A DNA stretch of 64,000 nt, from positions 248,001-312,000 of the forward strand of contig OX578283.1 in NCBI GenBank assembly GCA_951217055.1. The letters run 5' to 3'. Below are positions 20,838 to 32,062 of the stretch, in pieces. The DNA is from Gerris lacustris (lineage: Eukaryota > Arthropoda > Insecta > Hemiptera > Gerridae). Below the pieces are notes generated by a model. It saw only the letters and a program-made list of their open reading frames with translations, made no database searches and was not told the origin of the DNA. The position numbers and the translations under genes are program-made. Position 1 is the first letter of the stretch, and each line of letters begins with the position of its first letter.

Positions 20838-21285
20838 GCTTCCGAGCTTACCGAAGGTAACGGAAGCTATGTGATCGTTCTGAAGGACGAAAATATTTTA
20901 TATATCCGATTTCAAAAATTCCAAGACAGAAATCCGTTTCAGACATCAGGGAACATTTTTGGTCCCGTGTCTGTCTGTCGGTCTGTCGTTCAATTTTTGC
21001 GAACCAACATATCTTTAAAACTACACGTCAAATTTTAATGAAATTTGGGTGGTAGGTCATAAGTAGCCCATTGTTGGTCCCATATAAGTTTCAACCTTCT
21101 GCTCTTATTTGTTTATCATCCACATGCTCACAAACATACATTTATTTACAGCCATATCTTTAAAAGTAATCATCTGATTTTTATGAAATTTTTATGGTTT
21201 GTCGAAAGTAGCCTGCAGATAACACCTGCTTAATTTCAACCTTCTGCGCACTTTAAATCGTACTAAATTAATATGTCTTATACTA
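20838..21285 (+). mobile_element. family C repeat, long variant (C4)
   Basis: Has the perfect nested hairpin GCTTCCG-AGC-TTACC-GAA-GGTAA-CGGAAGC, then ACATCAGGGAACATTTTTGG, a GTCTGTCTGTCGGTCTGTC block, and two tandem-like modules with ATGAAATTT at about 21040 and 21180. Confidence 0.75.
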
Positions 21286-22074
21286 CTAGGCATCGCGTGG
21301 CTCTATCATTGAAGCGAGCTTATTGCAATAAAATACTGAATATTGAAATTTGTTAATCATGATGAATGTCATAGTTGAAGATAAGTGGAAGAGGGTAGTA
21401 AGGGGTAGAGTAGGGGTACTCGGTACAAAGCTTTACTTCATAACAAACCTACACACAAAACGACTATATGAATCTTAACCACCCGGAATAGCTTTTAAAC
21501 TAATATTATAAATGTATCACTTCATTACTCAAATACTACTGCATGTATCAAGTTGAAATTTTACATACTTGTTTCAATTGTACTTTAGACGATGTACATG
21601 AAGTTTTATTAAGATCGTTACGTTAGAACGTAAGATATTGGTAAAAAGGTTGTTTCCTCTATTTTAAACGTTTAGGTCCGCTTTAATAGTTTTAGCGATC
21701 TTTATTAAATCATAGCAGTGTCGTTGTTAGTTTTACTGAAAAATGTTATTTGAAAAAAATGTTCGTCTCATCGAGTAGGTGATGATAGAATCTTTTCCCG
21801 TCCTGAATTTCCAATTTTAAATTTGAAGCTCACGTTTACGCGAGCATTGCGCGCGAACTCTTGGACGGATCACGCTGTCCAACGAACTTAGCCTGAGTAT
21901 TAGTAAGAAGATCATGTATACCAAATTTCAACTAAATCGGTCAACTTTTACTCAAGTTATCGTCACACGCGTAAACGTTACTGACAGACAGACAGACAGA
22001 CAGACAGACAGGCAGACAGACAGACAAGATGCATATTTCGTTGAATGTAAGAAGCTCGCTTACGCTCGCTTCAA
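21286..22074 (-). mobile_element. family B element (B4)
   Basis: Complete, inverted relative to B1-B3: CTAGGCATCGCGTGGCTC at left, CTTACGCTCGCTTCAA at right, (GACA)n at 21982-22024. Flanks are A on the left and T on the right. Confidence 0.85.
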
Positions 22075-23062
22075 TAAAGCCGCATGGCTAACTGACTCTC
22101 TGACTGACATTAATGTGTACCCACTTCCAGAAGAGCTAGAGACTTGCGGTTTGCGCCATTCGACGCGCAACGTCCATATTGTGAACAAAAATAACTATAC
22201 AAAGGTCACTTTTCCCCCTTCTTTCCCCCTTAAAAAAATAATAAATAATGGGCGACTTTATTTTTATCTGGTTTGGGGGCTTATTGTGGCTAAACGGTAA
22301 GTCGTATTAGAAAATGGATAGCACAGGTGGTAACTGATTTTTAAAGATCTACAACTTTAGTCCTATGAGTTTTTGTCGTATCATCATCGGTTGTACCTTA
22401 GATGGTGATAATTTTGTTATTTTTTGGTTTTATTTTTTTCCATTTTTGTCTTTGAATGGCCATAGTTTCTATAATAGTTGTCTGATTTTATTTCTGATTG
22501 CGGCGATTGAATCTCACACTAATGCTCTTTAAATTGAGTATATTTTATTTCATTAGTTCATCTTATTCGCTGAAAACATGAGAGTAAACTTTTTCCCGTG
22601 CGCCGTGTCACGTGACCACTTTTTTTGGTTTTTAATATTGTGTCGTATATCATTTTAAAGGCCTTGATATGTACATCGAAGCTATTTTATTTGTTGATTT
22701 TTTAAAACTTTTGTACATGTACTTTAGTACCGATTTATAATTTTGTTGTAGGTTAAAGGGTTTAAATACTTTTTTGATATTAGGTTTTTTAATATGTATT
22801 TATTAGTTAAATGAATGCCCTTTTGTATTGTTAGTTTTTAAAAATATAATTTTGGTACCACAGAATACAGGGGTACAAATGTTAAAGTTAATCTTTTATA
22901 ATATGATGTATATCGTTGAAAAGCTCTCGCATAGTAGATTAATTTTTGTTTTATTCTATTTTGTGTTATTTTTAGTTTTGAGGGGGGTAAAATAAAAAAA
23001 ACTTTTTATACAGCGGTTTCTACGATTTGGTTGCAGTTTTATATTTGTTTATTAAATTAATA
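22075..23062. other. unassigned AT-rich sequence
   Basis: About 1 kb between two inverted B copies. No coding signal. It may be the inside of an unrecognised repeat. Confidence 0.4.
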
Positions 23063-23732
23063 CTAGGCATCGCGTGGCTCTATCATTGAAGCGAGCGTAT
23101 AGTAATAAATATGTATTGAATATTGAAAAAAAAGATTATTGTGAATCATGATGAGTTGATAGATAATGGGTCTGGTAGTAGTGCAGCGGCTAGTAGTAAG
23201 GGAACCACCCCGCATTCTTACTATTCCACTAACCACACATCTCTATTTCAATATTTATAATTTGTATCTCTTTGCTACAAACAAACTACTGCACGTATCA
23301 AATTGAAATTTTGCATGCCTGTTTCAATTGTGCATCAGATGGTGTCTATGAAGTTTTATTAAAATCGTTACGTTAGAACGTAAGATATCGGTAAAAAGGT
23401 TGTTTTCTCTATTTTAAACGTTTAAGCCCGCTTTAATAGTTTTAGCGATCTTTATTAATTCATAGCGGTGTCGCTGTTGGTTTTACTAAAAAATGTTATT
23501 TGAAAAAAATGTTCGTCTCATCGAATAGATGATGATAGAATCTTTTCCCGTCCTGAAATTCCAATTTAATTTTTGAACCTCTCGTTTACGCGAGCGTTGC
23601 GCGCGAACTCTTGGACGGATCCCGCTGTCCAACGAACTTAGCCTGAGTATTAGTAAGAGGATCATGTATACCAAATTTCAACTAAATCGGTCAACTTTTA
23701 CTCAAGTTATCGTCACACGCGTGAACGTTACT

Positions 23733-23808
<76 letters not shown>

Positions 23809-23855
23809 CGGAGCATATTTCGTTGAATGTAGGAAGCTCGCTACGCTCGCTTCAA
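23063..23855 (-). mobile_element. family B element (B5)
   Basis: Complete copy in the same orientation as B4, with the longest GACA tract (about 76 bp, 23732-23808). Flanks are A and T. Confidence 0.85.
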
Positions 23856-24009
23856 TTATGTGCGCTAACTTTTGGTGCTGGTTGGAGGCTTTGTTTCTTC
23901 AACAAATGTTTAAATTTCTTCAACTTCATTAAATATTTACTGGAACAGTGCCGCGCCGTTCCAACTGTTTGATTATTTTTATAGAGGTATTTTTTTAATT
24001 GTAGCATGA
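23856..24009. other. unassigned sequence upstream of the LINE
   Basis: Short spacer. Nothing recognised. Confidence 0.4.
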
Positions 24010-25093
24010 ATACCAATTCCCGTTGGCACTTCTATTTATCGATTTCGAAAAGGCTTTTGACAGCATATTCCACGATGGTATAATATCAGCCTTGAACAAC
24101 AACAGAGTGAATAAAATATATGCCAACATCATAGATTCGATAAATAGAAGTGCTATTATACACATAAAAAAGGGTGGCGCAAAATCATGTATTAAACCAA
24201 TGAGAGGTACAAGGCAGGGATGTTCCATCAGCAAAAATATTTAGTGCGACTTTGGAGGAAGCATTCAAGGGCCTTCAGTGGAGTGACTTCGGTATCCGAG
24301 TAAACGGCGAAAATTTAAATAAAATATTGTTTGCTGACGATATCGTGCTTATAGGGAAAAGTATAGAGGAAATTAAGATCATGTTTCAAGACCTTAAAGG
24401 AAGCAAAAAACATAGGTTTAAACATAAATTTCAGCAAAATTTAAATTGTTCACCATGAATATCAATTGCGACGCCACAATCACAGTCGAAAGAATGAAGA
24501 TAGAAGAAATGGAAGACTTTATCTATTTAGGTCGGCTAATCTCAAAAGACGACTGGGTGACAAGGGAAATAAAAAGGAGAATCGGATTAGGATGGAGAAG
24601 CTTCAACTCATACAAAATACTCTTCAAATCAAACGTCGATACCGAAATTAAAACTAAACTGTGGAACACTGTAGTTAAGCCTGTCATGATCTACGGTTGT
24701 GAAACCTGGAGCTTAACCAAGGCCAACATTAATAGACTACGTGTGGCAGTAAGAAGAATGGAAAGGAGCACGTTAAGAATAGGTCGCAACGAAACAAAAA
24801 CCAACGAATGGATCAGACAGAAAACTAACTTGAATGATATTGGCAAAGACATAGCGGAAAGGAAATGGAGATGGGCTGGCCACTTAGTTAGCACTAACGA
24901 CGGAAGATGGTCCAAGCAAATTATTGAATGGACTCCCATAGATCTAAAACGAAAAAGAGGAAGACCAAGAGTAAGGTGGGACAGTGAGATGAGGAAGTGT
25001 TGTGGAAAATCTACGTGGAGGAGAGTGGCGCTCGAAAGAAATGAATGGAAGAGAATGGAAGTTGTATATAAGGAAGCCTGGCTACTAGAATAG
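24010..25093 (+). pseudogene. RTE-type reverse transcriptase, broken
   Basis: Copies LINE RNA into DNA at the nicked target. Visible motifs: LLFIDFEKAFDS (motif A with the catalytic D), GTRQGCSIS (motif B region), LFADDIVLIG (motif C, the FADD box), then FIYLGRLIS, EIKRRIGLGWRSF, VMIYGCETWSLTKANINRL, RKWRWAGHLV, DGRWSKQIIEW and KRGRPRVRWDSEM, closing with a stop at 25091-25093. That C-terminal series is typical of RTE/BovB-like elements. Frameshifts near 24235 and 24405 divide it into three frames; only the last 215 codons are intact. Motif B reads RQGCS rather than the usual RQGDP/S. The copy is inactive. Confidence 0.85.
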
Positions 25094-25371
25094 TGAATAC
25101 TGTATCAGTAAAGAAAGATTACCATTTAATAGAGTTAAAGTTACCATTTACTAGAGAGAATCTCAATTAGGTTAAACAATTATTTAGAATGCTTATTATG
25201 TTATTTTATTTTATTGTTGTTATATAATATGTTATTGTCCCTATCATTTTTAATTCAAAATTTTGTGTCATGTAAAAAGTATTATTTTGTTTTTGATATG
25301 TTATGTAAATTTTATTTCTACAATTAATTTTATTTATAGCCATTTTCACAATTAAATAAATGTAAAAAAAA
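24010..25371 (+). mobile_element. RTE-type LINE, 5'-truncated
   Basis: Coding part 24010-25093, then a 3' UTR with AATAAA near 25354 and an A run at 25362-25371. The endonuclease and the first reverse transcriptase motifs are missing, as is usual for 5'-truncated LINE copies. Confidence 0.85.
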
Positions 25372-25576
25372 AGCAACCGAACATTACCTCAAAGGTTACC
25401 ACAGCTCCGGCTGATTTGAAATGGCCGAATGAAGCAATTATCAAAATAATATTAATTCATTGTAATACTGCGTCATTTTAATAACTGGTATTATTATTAT
25501 TATTATTATTATTTTTTTTTAATTTGGTCTTTTTCTTTGCGAGGAAGCTATGTGCCACATTAATTGGCAGAGTATT
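25372..25576. other. short spacer with (TTA)n
   Basis: A TTATTATT run lies at about 25491-25515. The AAGCTATGTGCCACATTAAT motif at 25546 recurs near 25950 and, in reverse, near 10205. Confidence 0.5.
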
Positions 25577-25665
25577 TTTCACTAACATTATATATTATAT
25601 AACAATAACAATTATATTATCAACATTACATACGATTCAATAGAAAATAAAAACGTAGAATATAA
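25577..25665 (+). mobile_element. family H end fragment (H7)
   Basis: CACTAACATTATATATTATA, ATTATCAACATTACATACGA and AAAAACGTAGAATATAAAAA match the end of H opposite the CAAACAAAC end. Confidence 0.6.
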
Positions 25666-25679
25666 AAAGTTCTTTTTAT

Positions 25680-25905
25680 CTTGAAATTATTATGGATTTT
25701 CAAGTTTTGAGGTCCCCTGAATCCTAAAAAGTGGTTGTTTAAAAATGTCTGTTCTCGTCTGTGCAGACGTGGAGCCTTAACTACCGGGCCGATTATGTCG
25801 AAATTCCGCATACATGTTCAGAAAAATCATACCCCGAGGCAAAATTAGTACGAATTCAACTCAAAATTCGGGGATGCCAACCCCCGAAAACTCTGAAAAA
25901 ACAAT
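25680..25905 (+). mobile_element. family A fragment (A5)
   Basis: TTTTGAGGTCCCCTGA, AAAGTGGTTG, GTGCAGACGTGGAGCC, CATACATGTTCAGAAAAATC, ATACCCCGAGG and AAAACTCTGAAAAAAC follow the 5' half of family A. Confidence 0.65.
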
Positions 25906-26107
25906 ACGCTTGTGTAATCGCAATATTATTTTAAGTTTCAGCTCGCGAGAAAGCTATGTGCCACACTAATTGGCAAACTATTGGCAAAGGGTTCTAGATG
26001 ACTTTTCTAACCCTTTTTATTGCGATAATCATAACAAAAGATAAATATTTATAGCGGTATGTCGAAGAGAGGAGATTCAACCTTGGATTGACCGGACTGT
26101 GGGAATG

Positions 26108-26316
26108 GACCGAGACTTGAGCGTGACCGGCACCAGACCGGACCGAGACTTGAGCGTGACCGGCTCCAGACCGGACCGAGACTTGAGCGTGACCAGCTCC
26201 AGACCGGACCGAGACTTGAGCGTGACCGGCTCCAGACCTGACCGAGACTTGAGCGTGACCGGCTCCAGACCGGACCGAGACTTGAGCGTGACCGGCACCA
26301 GACCGGACCGAGACCG
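26108..26316 (+). repeat. 33-bp minisatellite
   Basis: Six and a third tandem units beginning GACCGAGACTTGAGCGTGAC. The units differ mainly at CACC/CTCC. Being 33 bp, one frame repeats DRDLSVTGSRP. Confidence 0.95.
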
Positions 26317-26697
26317 TAGGTGTGAAATTGCTTCCTCCATTTTGTTGTTTTCGACTAATCTTATGTGTTCCTGGAAATTATGTGTATTCGAATTATTTTT
26401 CGTTTCGCAATTATATGATTTTCCAAAATAGCAAGATTCCTCATAAACGCTGTCGGTCTCGAGCTGTAAACGACCTTTTAGGTGTTAACTGCGCTCTTGA
26501 GGGGGTTTTCCAGTTTCTCTGCGGTATTTAAAGACTTAACAGGCAGACTGTAAGGCCAAACATCACAGAACCTTCCGGCATCAGTCAAGGACAACCTCAA
26601 TTTTCTGTTATTCGTCGTATTAAAAGAAATTAAAAATGTAGAAACGTGGAATTAAAATGTAAAGAGGTGTTAATTGAAAGTGAATCTGTAGTGAAAG
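26317..26697. other. unassigned sequence
   Basis: Nothing recognised; no coding evidence. Confidence 0.4.
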
Positions 26698-27136
26698 TAG
26701 TGATAAAACAAGACAAGTAGTGATAAAACAAGACAAGTAGTGATAAAACAAGACAAGTAGTGATAAAACAAGACAAGTAGTGATAAAACAAGACAAGTAG
26801 TGATAAAACAAGACAAGTAGTGATAAAACAAGACAAGTAGTGATAAAACAAGACAAGTAGTGATAAAACAAGACAAGTAGTGATAAAACAAGACAAGTAG
26901 TGATAAAACAAGACAAGTAGTGATAAAACAAGACAAGTAGTGATAAAACAAGACAAGTAGTGATAAAACAAGACAAGTAGTGATAAAACAAGACAAGTAG
27001 TGATAAAACAAGACAAGTAGTGATAAAACAAGACAAGTAGTGATAAAACAAGACAAGTAGTGATAAAACAAGACAAGTAGTGATAAAACAAGACAAGTAG
27101 TGATAAAACAAGACAAGTAGTGATAAAACAAGACAA
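26698..27136 (+). repeat. 20-bp minisatellite, 22 identical copies
   Basis: Unit TAGTGATAAAACAAGACAAG repeated 22 times with no difference that I can see. The minus strand has no stop in any frame across the array, giving three overlapping open frames of 150-255 codons. They are not taken as genes. Confidence 0.97.
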
Positions 27137-27917
27137 ACTTTTACTTTTGTTAAAAAGAACAAAGTAGAAAGTGTTGTTGATTGCGGAGGAGTGACTGAAT
27201 GTTGGACTAGAGTCGCACTCAGGTGGGTCAGGGCCGGCCGGTCTCCTTCTAGCCTCCTGTACGTTAGCCTGCAAGGTCGGCCCGCTACGAGTAACATGCA
27301 CGTCTGCACACACCCCTACACACACTCCTGCACACACCCCTACACACACCCCTACACACACGTCTCCGTACAGCACGTAGTGGTGCTTAGTGGTCACTAC
27401 TAATCTCGTACTTATAATAGTTTTTACAGCAGTGTGCTAACATACTACAACATATATTAAGGTTCTGTATTCTTGGTAAAACCTCCAAAATAACCCTAAA
27501 CCGGAATTTCTAAAATCAACATGTTCTGGAAACCCTGATGGACGTTTCTCTGACTCTGAAGCAGGGATGGCTCTGTTCCCAAATTACCGATATTTTCCTT
27601 TAAATGCTTACACACACCCGGCTTTTTTTTTTAAAATGTTGTTTACCCCTTTTGAGACGGGGTGGATTTTAAGACGGATTGCTGAGGTGGCGGTGGAATG
27701 TTTATAGCTCGGTTGTTATTTTTAGATGGGATGTATATTAATTGTTATTTGGGACGTGGGAACTTGACGTTGGATAGCGGGTTGGACTTGATGAGTAACA
27801 AGTGGGGGGTCGGTTTCTCTGTCCAATTAGCGCGGTAGGGTATAGTTGGGCTAATAGGTTGCATCCTGTATGCAGTACGTAAAGTTGGCTTGCTGTGTGC
27901 CCGCTTAATTACTCGGC
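27137..27917. other. unassigned sequence with CACACACCCCTA repeat
   Basis: Positions 27300-27362 hold five CACACNCCTNCA-like units. The rest shows no repeat or coding signal. Confidence 0.45.
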
Positions 27918-27997
27918 TTCATTAGGTTTGCCCGTGTATCAGGTTCATTAGGTTTGCCCGTGTATCAGGTTCATTAGGTTTGCCCGTGTATCAGGTT
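27918..27997 (+). repeat. 26-bp tandem repeat, three copies
   Basis: Three adjacent units beginning TTCATTAGGTTTGCCCGTGT. Confidence 0.95.
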
Positions 27998-28322
27998 CAC
28001 AGTGGTAGAGCCGGGCTGGATCCTCGCTCGAGTTCCAGGCAACTCCGCACTCCAGCAACTCCCGATTGTTTCTTTCCTTACCGGTTTAATTTGTTTTTGT
28101 TTGTCTCTAAAATCTTCTCTGCCCCCCCCCCCCCCCCCCCTCCCCCTTTAAATTTGTTTACTTTAATAAGTATTCTTTACGAGATTGACGATATTAATAG
28201 TTTTTGCTGCCTACAAACACTTGATACTTCATAATATATTGCGGGCAAAAGTAAATGTCGCAAAATTACATTTTCTTCCCCAAAAATAAGATAGAATTGT
28301 GCAGACATTTGATGAGCGAGCG
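27998..28322. other. unassigned sequence with poly(C) tract
   Basis: A C run of about 19 at 28122-28140. A weak tRNA-like stretch lies at about 28000-28050. Confidence 0.4.
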
Positions 28323-28780
28323 TGGTGAGTTCTTTATTGGGAGACTGTGTTGGTGAGTTCATTATTGGGAGACTGTGTTGGTGAGTTCTTTATTGGGAGA
28401 CTGTGTTGGTGAGTTCTTTATTGGGAGACTGTGTTGGTGAGTTCTTTATTGGGAGACTGTGTTGGTGAGTTCATTATTGGGAGACTGTGTTGGTGAGTTC
28501 TTTATTGGGAGACTGTGTTGGTGAGTTCTTTATTGGGAGACTGTGTTGGTGAGTTCTGTATTGGGAGACTGTGTTGGTGAGTTCATTATTGGGAGACTGT
28601 GTTGGTGAGTTCTTTATTGGGAGACTGTGTTGGTGAGTTCTTTATTGGGAGACTGTGTTGGTGAGTTCTTTATTGGGAGACTGTGTTGGTGAGTTCTTTA
28701 TTGGGAGACTGTGTTGGTAAGTTCTTTATTGGGAGACTGTGTTGGTGAGTTCTTTATTGGGAGACTGTGTTGGTGAGTTT
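28323..28780 (+). repeat. 28-bp minisatellite
   Basis: About 16 units beginning TGGTGAGTTCTTTATTGGGA. Variation is almost confined to one position (TTCTTTA, TTCATTA, TTCTGTA). The first copies lie in a GAGCGAGCGTGGTGAGTTC context. Confidence 0.97.
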
Positions 28781-28995
28781 GTCCAACGATAGCTGGAGAG
28801 TAAATATTGACCGATTTGAACTAAATTCGGCTCACTGGTGCACCGAACCATTTATGAAAAATTGTACGGTTTTTGGAAATTTCACATTTAATATTTTAAT
28901 ATAATTTTAAAATAAAAAGAACTTTATTAAATTCTACGTTTCTAAATTTTCTATTGACTAAATAATAATTACAAGATAAAAAGAACTTTTTATAT

Positions 28996-29387
28996 ACTAC
29001 GTTTTTAAATTTTCTGTTGAATCATAATATGTAATGTTGATAATATAATTGTCATTGTTATAATATAATGTTAGTGAAAAAAAATAGTTCCCAATTTATT
29101 TACTTCACATAATTACCATCTAGAGAGCTATGGATATGTCAAAACAAAGAAAATAATTTGCGGATTTTTTCTGAACTAACTTTCCATACAGCAAAATTTG
29201 CTGGAAACGAATTAAATTCTGCTGAAAGATGACTAAAAGTATTAAAATAATGCATTTTCATCGTGTTCTGAGCTATTCTAAAAGTTTCAAATGTCTAGCT
29301 ACTCGGGAAGTTAGTTAAAAATCGATTGCAAGATTTGTACTGGACAAACAAACAACCAACAAGAAAGCAAGCTAATAAAAACGTAGT
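28996..29387 (-). mobile_element. family H element (H3)
   Basis: From ACTACGTTTTTAAATTTTCTG to CTAATAAAAACGTAGT, so the ends are short inverted repeats (ACTACGTTTTTA and its complement). A partial unit at 28905-28995 lies directly before it. The interior lacks the segment around GTGCCATCGATAT seen in longer copies. No coding sequence. Confidence 0.75.
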
Positions 29388-29419
29388 AATAATTTCAAGA
29401 TAAAAATAACTTTTTATAT

Positions 29420-30013
29420 ACTACGTTTTTAAATTATATGTTGAATCGTATGTAATGTTGATAATATAATTGTTATTGTTATATAATATATAATGTTAGT
29501 GAAAAACATTAGTTCCGAATTTATTTACTTCACATAAATGACAACCATCTAGAGAGCTGATCTTAAACATATAAAAAGGACAAATCGTTGTACAACGGAT
29601 CCCCCCAACACCAAATCTAAACCGTGCCATCGATATATTTGAAATAATATAATCGATAAAAAATATAATCGATGTATTTACTGTTTTGCTGTCATTCAAT
29701 GTTTATCTCTTATTTATAAAAATCAAAATTTGAGACCCGTCAAAATGAAGATTGCGTAAATATGGGATATGGCAAAACAAATAAAATAACTTGCGGATTT
29801 TTTCCGAACTAACTTTCCGCACTACAAAATTTGCTGAAAACCAAATAAATTCTGCTTAAAGATGGCTAAAAGTATTAAAATAATGCATTGTCATCGTGTT
29901 CTGAGCTTTGCTAAAAATTTCAAATTTTTTAGCTATTCGGGAATTTAGTTAGAAATCGATTGCCAGATTTGTACCGGACAAACAAACAAGAAAGCAAGCT
30001 AATAAAAACGTAA
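29420..30013 (-). mobile_element. family H element, full length (H4)
   Basis: About 594 bp, ACTACGTTTTTAAATTATATG to AATAAAAACGTAAT. Includes ACAACCATCTAGAGAGCTGA, CCGTGCCATCGATATATTTG and TCAATGTTTATCTC. Directly follows H3 in the same orientation. Confidence 0.75.
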
Positions 30014-30160
30014 TAAAAATAAAATAATATTTTTTTCGATATTGCCAAAAAGTGGTATCTTTACTTTTGGCCGAAGAATGTTCAGGAATTTTTTCAGATT
30101 TTTTGCACTTCACATAAGCGAGATAGAGGGGGGGGGGGGGGCACGTTTCACACTCACTTC

Positions 30161-30475
30161 AAACTTGCCTACGCTCGCCATATCAAAGTTATAAGTTATA
30201 ACCAAAGAATTATATATTTTTGTAATCAGCTCGACGTGGTTTTATATGATACCCCTCACTGTGTCGAAAATAAGTTTTTTACGCTATTTTTAATTTTTTT
30301 TTTTTTTAAGTCGCAATATTTTTAAAATATGTGGGTAGGTACAAGACACATACATGCCAAATTTCAAAGTGATGGGACGAAAGGTGTAGCGGTGAGAGCA
30401 GGCGACCGGACGGACGGACAGACACACGGAGGAAGATATATGAGTGCTGGTTTTGCCTGCGGAACCTTATTATTA
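30161..30475 (+). mobile_element. family G repeat (G2)
   Basis: Second copy of G (CTTGCCTACGCTCGCC, AATCAGCTCGACGT, ACATACATGCCAAATTTCAA, GGACGAAAGGTGTAGC, a GACGGACGGACAGACACAC block). A poly(G) run of about 14 precedes it at 30128. Confidence 0.7.
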
Positions 30476-30769
30476 GTTGATGGCACCGAAACACAGCTAC
30501 ACTTGTCTAGGGTAAACTAAAGCTGGAAAGCGTTAAAAAAGCAACATTTATCTAGTTGCAAGGGAAAAGTTTACATTTTATTTTTGTTAATTTCGGAGAA
30601 TCGTCATTTTTAAGTACATACATGAAAATCCGTGTCTTACGTGCCCCCTTCCCCGCTTATGGCCTAAAGTGGAACTGTCGGTTGTTTGATGCGACTGAGT
30701 CGGTCCGTCGAACCTCATTACCTTGACGCGCCTTCAGTAGCTCTACTCTGAGTATATTTCTACGTTTTA

Positions 30770-31234
30770 GGTTTCTGTACAAAGTACAAAAAGAAACCTT
30801 ATATACCGGCTCTGATTGTCTGTCTGTCTGTCTGTCCGTTGGCTTGTTTCAATTCACAAACTACTTTAGCTAGAAACATAAAATTTGGCACACGGGTGCA
30901 TCTCGGCATTTTAGACAACTGGTCCCATTTTAGAGTTTCTACACTTAATATTTCCAAGATGGCGGCCCGGCCAATATGGTGGATGACTAAACAAAAGTTT
31001 TTAGTTACCATGGCATGTTATACATCAATTTAAAGATCTTGAAGTCTAGAAAAAGAATATGCAATTATTAAAATAACACACGGAATATTTTCAAGATAGC
31101 GACCAGTATGTCGGGTGACTAAAAAAGTTTCTAGTTACCTTGGCATGTTATACATCAGTTTAAAGGTCTTAAAGTGTAGAAAAAGAATATGCAACTATTA
31201 CATTTAATAATTTTAACGTAATGGTACAGAAACC
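30770..31234. mobile_element. family M TIR element
   Basis: Ends GGTTTCTGTAC at 30770 and GTACAGAAACC at 31224-31234. Inside: (GTCT)n at about 30817-30838, then CAAACTACTTTAGCTAGAAA and AAAATTTGGCACACGGGTGC. Two related segments of about 120 bp, each with AGTTACCATGGCATGTTATA-like sequence, follow in tandem (31000-31080 and 31130-31200). Non-coding. Confidence 0.6.
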
Positions 31235-31719
31235 GGCGATTATGCCTCACGTACTTACGTGAAGCGAGCCTTACTTGTTATTGTTTAGACTTGCCTTAAC
31301 AGATAAATAGTTATCGGCTGTTAACCGCTTGTCAGCCTTGTCAGTTAATTCAAGTCTCCAATTAGATTTCAAGGAATTAAAGATTAAACCTTTTAATGTC
31401 GTTAGTAGGTGTTTCTTGTCGGTATCGAGTCTCTCTCATTTCTGCCGACATTTATAAGGGATCCAAAGTAATTAAAATACAGGCTGGTCGTGTTTTAATT
31501 TGGCAACACTGGGAAAGGTTTTAATCCTTCGTGAATGGAGGGGGTTCCAAGTTTCTGATGCAGCTTCCAGTAGCCACTTTAATATCCCCGCCCCCCCCAC
31601 TCGGTCTCTCTGTATTCTACTTTTAGTTTAAAATACACCGCCGTAGTGTTTTAGTGATTTTAGCTCTATAAAACGTGTTGATTTGAATATGAACTGTTGA
31701 AACTTTATTATTTTGGTTG
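31235..31719. other. unassigned sequence
   Basis: Nothing recognised. A short C run lies near 31590. Confidence 0.4.
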
Positions 31720-32062
31720 CGAGCTCCTGGAGCGTTGGCATCATTCTAAACGGCCAAATTGTTTTATGTCTCCAAATTCACAAAGAGAGGACACAGAAAT
31801 CCGTTCTGACGTTGGGTCCAATCTTCTGTCCGTCTACTCGTCCAATTTCGATGGAAATTTGGATCGGACCGTTATGGGCGCCGCTTGATTTCAACCTGCA
31901 CCCATTTCTTTCTCTTCCGCACTGACATAATATGTCTCATTGAAACCTCTCTAAAAACAAATCTTAAAAATAATCATCCAATATTATAGGAATTCGGATG
32001 TTGTGTCGAAAGTAGCCCAACTACGGGTTCATATTAGTTTTAACTACACAAATATAAAATTA
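31720..32062 (+). mobile_element. diverged family C-like repeat (C'), cut by a Helitron
   Basis: CAAATTCACAAAGAGAGGAC, GAAATCCGTTCTGACG, GTCCGTCTACTCGTCCAATT and GGAAATTTGGAT keep the C' layout. It ends at the Helitron border 32063. Confidence 0.5.

Noticed and set aside
26620..27397. Overlapping minus-strand frames of 153-255 codons
   Set aside because: All three frames are open only because the 20-bp unit has no stop; this is a repeat artefact.
28000..28050. tRNA-like segment (CAGTGGTAGAGCCGGG, GCTCGAGTTCC)
   Set aside because: A- and B-box matches are partial and no cloverleaf forms by eye.
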